From the NCBI RefSeq assembly GCF_003086295.3, contig NC_092044.1, positions 71,662,528 to 71,726,527 of the forward strand: 64,000 nucleotides of DNA, given 5' to 3'. Each line of letters opens with the position of its first letter. The first letter of the stretch is position 1. This DNA is from Arachis hypogaea (Eukaryota; Streptophyta; Magnoliopsida; Fabales; Fabaceae). Under the pieces are notes generated by a model, which was not told the origin of the DNA, searched no databases, and saw nothing but the letters and a program-made list of their open reading frames with translations. Below, piece after piece: positions 12,401-23,149 of the stretch. The translations under genes and the position numbers were made by a program.

Positions 12401-15400
12401 AACTTCAGAATTTACCTTCTGATAATAATTCTTCGCTATCTGTAAAAATTGATCAACAGCTTGAAATGCCTTAGCTCGAACATCACTATTTGGAACATGA
12501 CAAGGATAACATAATCACTGTCTTAAAAAGGAGAAATAACTAAAGATCTGATCATAAGAATGATATCTATTTGGAATCTGAACACACAAAACAACCAAAG
12601 CACCACATAGCACAAATAAATGCTCACACAAAGGAACATTTATCATGAACATTCCCCTACAACAGTACTGGAATTTGAAAATGGAAATCAAAAAGAGAAT
12701 CTTGCAGCAATGCTAGTACAATTGTATGATGAAAAACTAAGTGAACCCATTAAAAGATATTAAATAATCGCATATATCAATTTACTAGAGAACTCCTTCA
12801 TGTACAAATAGCAAAAGGGATATAAGGAAATAACAACCCATTAATCATTCTCTTATCTTCTAATGAAATGTCTTTTTCTAGAAAGAAATAAAGAAAGAAA
12901 GAAAAAAAGATGTAACCTGTCAGGATCAATTGTGAGTACAACAACATTAGGAAGAATACGCGTTGCAACTTCAGTAATGTCATAGTAGGAACTGGTGGCA
13001 CATAAAGCCATAATGCCTGACCGAGTAAAGTTAAAATGGTCAGAAAATACTGCTTGAAGAATTTATCGGCTGAACAAGAACAACTCAATAAAAACACTAA
13101 TAGATATGTGTATGATTGAGTTACCTGCTGCTCTAGCAGGTGGAAAAGTATCACGCAAAGCACGAGCAGTAAATGCATTAATCAACACTCTTTTTCTTGT
13201 CTGCAAATATAGTTATTAAGCCATCAGTAAACTCAACAATGAAACATAAGCTACTATCATAAAGTAAAATATAGTAAACCAATCCTATTTGAGTTTGCAG
13301 ATATCATTTAGATCATACCCCATCATTTAAGTAGGTTGCAATATTTCCCAACAAGATGGTGGTATTTGTTCGTATAGCTGGTTCTTCATCAACCTACAAA
13401 GCAAATTTCAGGTTTATAAAGTTTAAATTGGAAAACCGGAAAGAGTTAAAAAAAAAAATTTCATTTACAAAAAATTAAAAGGGTAGCCCAGTGAACAAGC
13501 ATCCCACGTTAGTAGTTAACGCAGGGTCAAATGCTCCAATTTGAAACGAATTTAGCAGTTATAAACTGTTAACACAGCTAAAAGAAAGCTATCATATGCT
13601 TCACTTCATCAGTCACCAGAGGCAACTAATCTATAACTCTCCAAACTTTAGTGGTATAAGCAGTACCTGTAACTTTGACAGATACTTTAATAAAGACCCT
13701 GAAATTGTCCTTTGAGAAAGCTGCAATTATGAAGAAAACATAAAAATTTAAGTAAATGAGAAACCAGAGATAATGCATAATTTTCTAACATGAATACGAA
13801 AGAAAGCATGCCTTTGGAGCCAGAGTTAGCATGGATTTGAGAGTCAGCTCCCTTAAAAAAGCAGATGTATCAGAGAACCCAGTAGCAACATGAGGGTAAA
13901 CCTGAACATAAGCCGATAAGCGTCAACAATAATTGCAAAGTAATCATATTGTAGTTGAGAATCTTTCTTGATGTAACAAGAGGAGGACAAAAAAAGAATC
14001 ACATACCTGCTCATCAACAATTTGTGCTGATAATGACTCTCCATATTGATCAATATGTTGAAGTAGGGCAACTCTAATAGATCGGTCATTAGAGGCATAT
14101 AGTTTAACAATTGTTGGAAGCACCTAATATTAAATTATAATGATGAATACTGAATTAGAAGGAATATAGTACTTTATTAAAAAAAGAGGAAAAAGTGAAG
14201 AAACTGATACCTTGACACGAAACTCCTCAGCAGAAAGCCAGGAACCCATTTTCAAAAGTGCAGTCAAAGCAGGGGCAGCAGCTGAACCAAATTCAAGGGC
14301 AGAAGCTAATAAAGGAAGTAACTGTGAAAACCAAAAATGAGTGACATAATCAATTGGTATTAAATGAGGTTGATATAGAATTGAAAAATTATAACTTCCA
14401 AAGAGATTTACCTTCTTCAATACAATTGGACGAGGAAGCTGCTCTGCTAAATTTGGAAGCTTGCGGAAGAAGGTGTCTTTTTCAACACTATCTTTCAAAC
14501 TCAGAATTTCCATGAAATGTATTGTATCAACCAACTTATTTTGAAAATACTCTGCAAATCCATAGGGGATCGACACAAATTAAATACAAGGATCACAGAG
14601 AATTAGATAAGGGATTCAATCAGGTGAGAACTATTGAAACAAGGGGAAACTCTGGATGTGCTATAGATTGTTGATAAAGCGAAATTTCATTTCAACTGTT
14701 TGCAATGACCCTGAAAGCAAAGCCCCCCCCCCCCCCCCCCCAAAAAAAAAAAAAAAAAAAAACACACACAAACACATCTAGCTCTAATCTGGAAATAGCC
14801 GAAATCAATGTAAATTATATAATGTGCTCAAACATGACTCTCATCTAAACAATAATCTCAATATGTGTATAGGCTCTAAAAATGTGAATCACCATCTTTT
14901 CTTTTTGCTTGTCTATAAATAGTTTAGCAGAAGAGTTTACAATCATATATATAAGCAGTAAAAGATGCTAAAATCAGTTTACACAAGCAAATTCTGCAAT
15001 ATGATATGAGCCTATCATGTTAAGAATAACCCTCAGTACACATATATAATACCCTAAACACAACAAAATATATTGGTGCGTATACCATCAAAAAGTAGGG
15101 TTTAAGGTTTAGGTTTAGAGTTATACAACACATGGCAGACTTTGGCTTAGTTTGGTAAAGCTTTTACTTTTTAAAAGTAACTTATCAAAGCTAATTTTTA
15201 AAAGATGGCTTTTTAAAAGTTGTAGCATTTATGATTGGTAAATCAAATTAAAAATAGCTTTCAATAAACACACCCAACAATAATTGTGTTTGGTAAAACA
15301 GCTTTTAAAATTTAAAAATACTATAATAGACATAAATGAGAGCATTAAATTTGAAAATTAGTTATCATATGAGGTTATATTAGACTTGTAAATTTTGAAA

Positions 15401-18400
15401 AAGCACAAGCCAACTTTGAAAAGCTCTATCTTAGGTGCTTTCAAAAGTACCCCGATCTTTTAAAAACTGCAAGCACAAACACATGGTCTTTTTTATTTAC
15501 CAAACACAAAATGAAGAGCTTGAGCTTTTAAAAAGCACAAACACCTCTTCAAAAAGCTTTACCAAACCAAGACTTTAACTGCAGCCTGATTATAACAAAG
15601 TACAACCTTTAAAACTGATTAAACAAGGAACTTCCAACAAAAGCCTTATGCTAGCTAAGAATAGATTGCTAAACCATTTATTTATTAACAATACCATATT
15701 GGTCAAATTCATGCTTCTGAAGACCTCAATATAACAAATAAAGGCTTTAAGTAGCCAAGAGCCATTACAAGCTACAAATCAAACTAATATCACCAAGCCT
15801 ATGATAATATCAAGCTAAAGAAATGTTGTTTAACTATAAATATATCAAAGAGCAGAGCACCTACCACTGTTTTCTATAAGCTTTGAAGTATTTAATCTAC
15901 GAGAAGGCATGGAACTCAGTAGTCGCTGGTAATCTGGAAGCAGAGACTGAGAGGGGAGGGGGGGACAAACATGAAAAACGATTATTCCATTAGAATAAGA
16001 TGTAAATCAATCACAACAGACTAAAACCACCCTTAGTCTTTGCACACAGCCATAACTAAAATATATAAACAAACCGATAAATTCCTAAGTAGGCTGACCT
16101 TTGGAATGGAGCCTGTGTTGCGCAACTCCTCTGTTTTTCCCAATCTCGTGCCAGAGAATATCTCATAGATTAGACAACCTAAAAATCCAGAATGAGGGAG
16201 GTGCACTTGGAACAGGTAAAATACTAATATATAATGGGGCAAAAAATGTTCTGTGAACCTACATGTGTGTTAGTTCACATAATTTAAACTAAGGTTACTA
16301 ACTCATAATTCAAAGAACATTTATGTTAAGAAAAAATGTTTGGATAACTAATAAAATAGTTTTTATTATGCCATTCATTATAGTTATCCAAACATACCAT
16401 ATGATCTGTTCCCCACAAAGCAAGAATTAATTGAGGCCACAAAGTTGGCAAGTATGTAAGCATGCGTCGAAGACCCACTCCTAAAAAGCTTAATATGTTG
16501 TCCAAGGTTGGACATTGGCTTGTATATCCTAAACACAACCTTCACAGTATACCAATCTAGACCGTAAGCATGAACAATGCAAACACTCACTCACTGTGCT
16601 GAAACTCACTTTATTTAGAGCAATGGAGGTGGCCGGAAAGAAATACTAACCACAGTTCATCTAGCATGCCAAGGACCAACTCTCCAAGAAACTTAAACAA
16701 TTAAGTGAAAGTTCAAGGTTTAGTTTTTATAACTCTAACCGCAAGAATTTCACACACTAGAAATCAAAACTTAATAGTATGTATATTTACAGAAGCAGAG
16801 AAACAACAGGTCTAAATGAAGAATAAGTTCCGAAACATAAGTGATGGCCATGTGCTAAATGGGATATTAACTGGCCTAGATAGCAAATGAAAGTTGTCAC
16901 CTTCAGCATGCAAGGAAAAACAAATAGAAAAACACTGGATAGTCCTTATATTCCAAATTGCTATTATATTGTGTTATTTATTAAGAAGAATATAAAGGGT
17001 CAGCATATAACATACCCATGCCCCAAGAATCAATGGACCACGGAGGAGACTTCTTAATTGCAGCCCAGTCCGATTTTACCAGCTCCATTGGTTTGTATTG
17101 TGCCCCAACAAGCCATGCATATTGCTGAATGGAAAACATGAGACCATATGATGATTATATATTTATTTTTAACTACTTCAATTTTTAATTGAAAAAAAAA
17201 ATCAGAGGAAATCCTTGCAATTAGCCAAAAAAGGGGTAAAATTGCAAGGGAGCATCCATTATGTCAGTCAATTTTGTCATAAATGCAGCAAGTATACAAC
17301 AGATGGCTGAAACTGGAAAGCAGGTTACAGATGGCTCACTTCAGTCTACTCAACAATTACAGGGTAGTACAAGCAATCAAGAAATTACCAGCATTGAGGT
17401 AGATGAAGTTTCATTATTCCCATCAAACTCCGATAGAACATCAAAAGCATGGAGTTTCCAGTCCAAAGTTTGTGTGACGACAACACTAGCCATGCAAACA
17501 TTACCATGAACCTGCAACGGACAAAGTATGTCAAGAATCACAAAACAAAACTAATGAACATAAGAAAGAAGAACATGAGAGCCAGAAACCACATTTAGCT
17601 CACAAATACTCACAAGTTTACAATCGTTATTTAAGAAGCTCACAGCTTTAGCTACTTGGTGCAAACCCCAAGCATAGTACTCATCCCTACATCCCCAATA
17701 ATCAATGTATTAACAAGTGAATTTCAACTTAATTCATAAACCAGATTAACACATGACAGTACTATGAAAGTGTAGACCATAAAAAAGAAAACATAAAAGA
17801 AATAGTTTGGAGCAATTGAAATAAATACTTGACAACTGAAACTTATGAAGTAGGAACCCATTCTTACCTTTGTGTACCTTCAAGGCCTAGCTCCCTAATC
17901 TTGTCCGTAAGTGGCATCACAGGCTCAGTCACAATGTAGATGGTAACCTTGGGAGAACTGCCATCATAGGTTTCGACTTCGGTACTATGAAGAAATGACA
18001 AGATATTCGGATGCCTAACCTGAAAACCAGCACTACCATTCAAAATAGGGGGAATTTTCGACGAAACTGAAACTCTCACAAACGTTCAAAAATCTGACAG
18101 CACACAACATAACATTAAGATGAAACCCACAGTTCGGAGTCGCTTGACACCATTCCGACCCGCAGCTAAATGCCCATCCTGGGCGGTGCTCCCAGTCAGA
18201 GAGAAGATTGATACCGGAGACCCGTCATCCTGAATTCGACAAAAACTGTAGCATTATCAACCAAGTCAACGTGATATTTAGAGGACTACCATCATTCAAT
18301 CTAGCAAGTCCTATGCAGAAAGCTCCATGCTAAATCTCAACCAAGAAAATCCAATAGTGAGCAAGTGCATACATGAATCAAATAAATTGTTTTTTGTTTT

Positions 18401-18797
18401 ATTTGGTGGGGGTGGGGGGGTGGAGGAATGGCGAATAATCAACTTGGTTCTAGCAAGCATAAAAGCACATCACCCTAAATCAAATTAATAAACTCATATA
18501 GCGAGTAAGTAACTACATGATTGATCGGTTGTTGCTATGTGATATAACTAGATGAGATCAAGCAACATGTATTATAACATTAAAACTAGGCGATCATTAA
18601 TAATTACAATCACAATCATAATCATAATTGTAATTATAATCCTAATGAGGGGGATAATTAGGAGGGGGTACCTTGTTGGTGCCGCGGTGATGAACCCAAG
18701 AGCCCCAAGCGGAAGGGTAAGCCTCGCCGATGTTGTAAGGCAGATCCTTCAACCCTGTCCCAGATCCACCCACTACCTCTTTCAAAAACTTGAACAT
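9402..18797 (-). CDS. CTEXP: SCY1-like pseudokinase with HEAT repeats (CTEXP/SCYL type)
   Basis: Twenty-one exons join in frame to 795 aa. Exons from the 5' end: 18797-18672, 18229-18131, 18019-17868, 17686-17614, 17511-17389, 17124-17016, 16178-16099, 15946-15865, 14551-14412, 14321-14211, 14123-14007, 13901-13812, 13720-13667, 13393-13319, 13200-13125, 13016-12917, 12485-12416, 12091-12018, 11559-11450, 10264-10007, 9670-9402. Residues about 30-300 form a kinase fold without catalytic residues: HRD reads VHGN (151-154) and DFG reads AFD (172-174). A helical HEAT region follows (about 310-570), then an acidic tail with W-D/W-G motifs such as [11 protein letters not shown]. Order and length match Arabidopsis At2g40730 and yeast Cex1/SCYL1, which bind tRNA and Golgi or nuclear-pore partners; function is inferred from family. 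The intron between exons 12 and 13 has a GC donor. Confidence 0.95.
14723..14762. repeat. C19-A21 homopolymer junction
   Basis: A run of 19 C passes directly into a run of 21 A in intron 8 of CTEXP, then into a short (AC)n. The lengths may be affected by sequencing error. Confidence 0.85.
15140..15575. mobile_element. MITE with GGCTTGGTTTGG termini
   Basis: About 430 bp in CTEXP intron 8 is bounded by inverted ends: GGCTTAGTTTGGTAAAGC on the left and the reverse complement of CTTGGTTTGGTAAAGC on the right. ACTTT flanks both sides and may be the target duplication. Inside are many TTTTAAAAG-type internal palindromes and no coding sequence. A second copy in opposite internal orientation lies at 36774-37373. 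Confidence 0.85.
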
Positions 18798-19271
18798 TTT
18801 CTTCTTCTTTTCTAGCTTTTATTATTGTGAATTTTGGATCCCAAATCTGAAGAAGATGATGAAGGTGGAATCTACTTAGTTGCTGCTGCTAGCTACTGTG
18901 TTACTGGATCTGATTGCTTCGTTCGTTCTTTCGTTAGCTTTCTGTTCCTATGCCTTCGCAGCAAAAAGAGATCCTTATTTTAGATTCGCTACTTCAGAAA
19001 CCCATCCATTTCCAGCACCTTAACTACGAAACACCAGCCATATTATTATGAAATCCTTCTTATTAATTCTGCCATTTTTTGTTATCGTTTAGTAAGTTAA
19101 AAATTAGTTTATTTAACTGTAAACACCCGAATTATTTTGGGCTCGAAAAATATTTCTGAATTTTGTTATCAATAAAAATGCTTTATTTTTATAAATAATA
19201 AATTATTTCTATATTTAATAAATTCTGTAAATATTTGATCTAAAAGATTGATAAAATAGTTATTTATTTTT
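18798..19271 (-). promoter_or_regulatory. 5' region of CTEXP
   Basis: The bases upstream of the CTEXP ATG at 18797 hold the 5' untranslated region and presumably the core promoter. The first 200 bp are less AT-rich than the flank. I could not place a TATA box with confidence. Confidence 0.4.
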
Positions 19272-20357
19272 TGTTAAATTATACAATTGTTCTTATATTT
19301 TTAGTAAAATTATATATTGATCTTTATATTTTAAAAATTTATAATTAAATTTTTAAAAAAATTAAAATTTGTAATTTAGTAATTTTTGCCGTTTAAAAGG
19401 TATTTGATTTAACAGAATATTTTCAGTATATTCTCTATTTTAAACATGTGAGCTACACATATTACAAATAAAGATCAATTTATAATTTTTGTGAAAGTAT
19501 GAAAACCAACCATATAATTTAACCATTTGAAAATGGTCAAAAACTCTCTAGGCTATCAGAATCCACCCTATCCCTCCATAGCTCTCTAATTCTCACTTTC
19601 TCATTTTTCAAAATGGCACCCCAACCCAGCACTCTCCGTCTCTCATCTTGACTCACCATCGTCGTGCCTCTCATCCCCACTCTCCGTCTCTCATCTTGAC
19701 TCACCATCGTCGTGCCTTTCATCCCCGTCACCACACTAAATCCATTGATAAATTGAGTTGCTAATATTTATGTTAATTTGTTGTTATTTTCTTCTTAGAC
19801 ATTGAATTGTTCGCTTTGAGCGTGTTTGAGATTGGAATTGTTCTCTTCCATTTATCGGTGTTCAGTATTGAGATTGGAAGAGAAGAAAAAGTCGACGGAT
19901 AAGAGAGGCAAGATGAAAGAAGGAGACGAGACCCAACTCATGAGCACAAATACGGTGGATCCAGCGCGGCAACGGTAAACCGAGGTGAGAGACAGAGAGC
20001 GCTGGGGTTGGGGTGTCATTTTAGAAAGTGAGAAAGTGAGAGTGAGAGAGCTAGGGAGGGGCGAGGTGGGTTCAGATAGCTTAGGGATTTTTTCATCATT
20101 TTCAAATGATTAAATTACACGATTAGTTCTCATACTTTCACTAAAATTGCAAATTAGTCCATATTGTTAAACGTGCAGCTCACATGTTTAAAATAGAGAA
20201 TATGTTGAGAATATTCTATTAAATCAAACACTTTTTGAATAGCGGGGACTAAATTATAAATTTTAATTCTCTTTATGGACCAGTTATAAAATTTTAAAAT
20301 ATAGAGACCAATTTACAATTTTACTGAAAGTATAGGGACCAACTGTGTAATTTAACC
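19272..20357. mobile_element. Inverted-repeat element with about 370-bp arms
   Basis: The left arm (about 19272-19640) and right arm (about 19990-20357) are reverse complements with moderate divergence. The outer end reads GTTAAATTAYACARTTG, and a well-conserved inner block is TCTATTTTAAACATGTGAGC. No transposase is present. The outer sequence resembles the GGTTTAATTAC-type ends of non-autonomous elements common in legumes. No clear target duplication was found. It lies in the shared upstream region of CTEXP (minus) and CBSX6 (plus) and could form a long hairpin if transcribed. Confidence 0.85.
19630..19725. repeat. 48-bp tandem duplication
   Basis: Two almost identical 48-bp units that start CACTCTCCGTCTCTC lie next to each other in the loop of the inverted-repeat element. 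Confidence 0.9.
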
Positions 20358-21609
20358 TCTATCCTCTTATTTTTAATTTTTTAAGTAATTTTTATTTACT
20401 CTAATTAAATCAAACTTTATTTGAAAATAAACTTTTAACAATATTCTCACCATTTTTTCATATTAGATCGTACCGATCTCTCTGATTTCTTAATCCAACC
20501 TAAGAGAAGTAGTGAATAAAGTAAACAATCTCGATTCTTTCTCTAAACTTGATTCAAATCTTTTCATCTAAAACACCAATTCAAATGCTTGTAAGCTTTA
20601 GCAAATTGCCCTAATAGCACTTTAGTTTTGCACAAACGTGTAATATTGTATCTTTTAATTTTGCTATTAAAATACTCGTTGATAAAATTATTAGGTGCTC
20701 AGTGCTCTTAAGAGTTAAGAGTGCGTGTGTGTGTTGTGCCTCTAACCAAAAAATAATAAAAATTGTGTTATTCAATAAAAGTTGAAGTAAATGATAGATT
20801 AATATTGGAACAATTTTTTTTTTTTCCAATATACTACTGTTTTAAATTTTTATTACCAAAATGTGGTCGTTTTACTTAGGTGCACTGTTTATCATGGTAA
20901 CATAAACCCCTCGTATTTGTTTTCGCATTCTGACTGGATGGTGTTTAACCGAATTTCAGGCTCTAGCATGTGAAAAAACATGGAATGGCACTGTGATAAA
21001 ATGGTGACATTTAAATAAATAATTTAAAAAGTATAATATTTTGATCATAAGTGTTTAGAATAATAGTATACTGAAAAAAAAAAAAAAACTCTTAATATTG
21101 TCAGCATTTTTAATGGAGTGTCCGAATCTATGATATATCTCAATGATGTTAGTAGCAATTTTATAAATTCTACCGTTGTTAATTGCCTTGAAAAAAATTT
21201 AGCGATTTAACAAATTGGTTTGCTCAATTTCACACCGTATATATAGGGTGGGTTAAACCAACAAACCATTCATTCTTCAAAACATGCTAAATATTCATAA
21301 GCCACAAACCAGATTAGACCTCGTCAGTCTAGTCTTTCGGAGTTACACAGATATATTTGGATGATTGATTAATTTTCCTTGATCACCTCCTTCTTCAAAT
21401 CTTAATTATCCATATCCATCTCTTGCTCCTTCACTCTCTCCTACATTTGATTCTATACAATTTACACACATAGCCCATTCACAACATTAAGTCACATGAA
21501 TCGATCCGATTCGTCATCCGGGCGATACAGAAACTATGAAATGGCCATGAATTGCACACGAATCGTCGGAACCAGTCTGGTGTAAGAACACCATCAATCA
21601 AATAAGTTT
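20358..21609 (+). promoter_or_regulatory. Upstream region of CBSX6
   Basis: No gene is seen. The distal part is AT-rich with poly(T) and poly(A) runs (near 20815 and 21075). TATATATAGG at about 21237-21246 is a good TATA box, about 365 bp before the CBSX6 ATG, so the transcript would have a leader of roughly 330 bp. An AT-free pyrimidine-rich stretch with several CTCC/CTTC runs (21380-21460) fits a 5' untranslated region. Confidence 0.55.
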
Positions 21610-22884
21610 ATGGCATTGGCCTTTGTGTATCACACAGTGGGAGATCTCACTGTTGGAAAGCCTGACTTGGTTGAATTTCATGACACTGAGACACTTAAGT
21701 CAGCAATTCAAGCAATAGCAGATTCACCTGGAGGCAGCATACCAATCTGGAAGAAGAGATCATTGTCGCTGTCATCATCATCCTCAGATGTTAATGCCCA
21801 TGAAGACAATGAACTGAGGCAACAAAGATTTGTTGGCATGCTCAGTTCTCTTGACATTGCTGCTTTCTTGGCCAACACGGCAACTAATAGTCAGGATCAA
21901 TCTTTGGACATGGACAGGAAGCTCAACTCCCCAGTTTCCGAGGCGGTTGTCCCAAACAACTCCCTACTAAAGATTGTTGATCCTTCAACAAGGCTCATCG
22001 ATGCACTCGAATTGATGAAGCAAGGAGTAAAACGCCTGCTTGTTCACAAGTGCCTTGTATGGAAAGGTTCGTGCAAGCATTTCTCGGTTGTTTACTATTC
22101 TAGATGGCTCAAGAACATTGAATCTAGCAACAGCAAACAAACAAGCATGAGTTTTCAAGAATCCTCGACATCATCACCTTCAAGAGTTACCTCGATTCCT
22201 AACAAGTTTTGTTGCCTCTCCAGAGAAGACGTGCTCCGATTCATCATTGGTTGTCTTGGAGCTTTGGCACCTCTTCCTTTAACCTCCATGGCTCACCTTG
22301 GTGCAATCAATTCGCATTACAACACCGTTGAATCCTTCAAACCAGCCATTGAAGCAGCAAAAGCAACTCCAACGGACTCCATTGCGGTTGCAGTGGTGGA
22401 ACAAACACCGGAAGGCAAGAACAAGATTATAGGGGAAATCTCTGCGCATAAGTTGTGGAAATGTGATTACATAGCTGCATCTTGGGCTTTGGCGAATCTG
22501 TCCGCAGGACAATTCGTAATGGGAGTTGAAGATAACGATAACGATAGTGATATTGAAACTGAGTTGAGTGTGGATACAAAAAGACCTAAAAGATTCAGTA
22601 GCAGGAGCATTAGATTCTTGAGTAACCCTTCAGGCCCCGGCATTTTCGGCCAAAGCAGGAGCATGTACAGAGGAAGAAGTGCTCCTTTGACATGTAAAGT
22701 GAAAAGCACATTGGCTGCTGTCATAGCTCAGATGCTTTCACACAGAGCAACTCATGTTTGGGTGACTGAGGATGAGAGGGATGATGTTCTAGTTGGCATT
22801 GTAGGATACGCCGACATTTTAGATGCTGTGACAAAGCCTCCTACTGCATTTATCCGTGCAACTAAATCCACTGAGATAATGTGA
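21610..22884 (+). CDS. CBSX6: CBS domain-containing protein, CBSX6 type
   Basis: A single 424-codon exon gives a complete protein. It starts with MALAFVYHTVGDLTVGKP, the usual N-terminus of the plant CBSX6 family (Arabidopsis At1g65320), and ends shortly after the last CBS motif. Recognisable blocks are RQQRFVGMLSSLDI near residue 76, the LIDALELMKQGVKRLLV strand-helix of a CBS repeat near 130, FCCLSREDVLRFIIG near 200, GEISAHKLWKCDY near 280, and the C-terminal AVIAQMLSHRATHVWVTE with VLVGIVGYADIL. CBS pairs usually bind adenosyl ligands and sense energy or redox state; the ligand here is unknown. A Ser/Arg-rich insert (about 325-365) separates the last two motifs. The ATG follows an in-frame stop region, so the start is secure. 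Confidence 0.95.
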   Translation: MALAFVYHTVGDLTVGKPDLVEFHDTETLKSAIQAIADSPGGSIPIWKKRSLSLSSSSSDVNAHEDNELRQQRFVGMLSSLDIAAFLANTATNSQDQSLDMDRKLNSPVSEAVVPNNSLLKIVDPSTRLIDALELMKQGVKRLLVHKCLVWKGSCKHFSVVYYSRWLKNIESSNSKQTSMSFQESSTSSPSRVTSIPNKFCCLSREDVLRFIIGCLGALAPLPLTSMAHLGAINSHYNTVESFKPAIEAAKATPTDSIAVAVVEQTPEGKNKIIGEISAHKLWKCDYIAASWALANLSAGQFVMGVEDNDNDSDIETELSVDTKRPKRFSSRSIRFLSNPSGPGIFGQSRSMYRGRSAPLTCKVKSTLAAVIAQMLSHRATHVWVTEDERDDVLVGIVGYADILDAVTKPPTAFIRATKSTEIM

Positions 22885-23149
22885 AATAAGAACTGACTTG
22901 AAAATTCTTTTTTATTTTTCCTTTTTAATGATTGTGTCTTTTGTGCTGTGCGGCATGTGTTGGAAATGTGATATTTGCCAAAAGATTTTCATGTCTAACA
23001 AGATTGCCAATATTAATGTAACATAATATCTCTGTTGGTTTTGTTTAGCTCAATCTGCTTCAGCTCAGAAAATGTTTAAAGTCCTCAAATTTGGGTTTAA
23101 AATAGGGAACTTAATCAGAAACTTTTCATCCAAGTAGTGTCACATGGAA
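22885..23149 (+). other. 3' UTR of CBSX6
   Basis: T-rich sequence directly after the stop codon, with several near-AATAAA signals around 23010-23030. No coding sequence is seen. Confidence 0.5.

Noticed and set aside
22279..22724. Minus-strand frames opposite CBSX6
   Set aside because: They lie antisense to a complete, conserved protein and show no domain.
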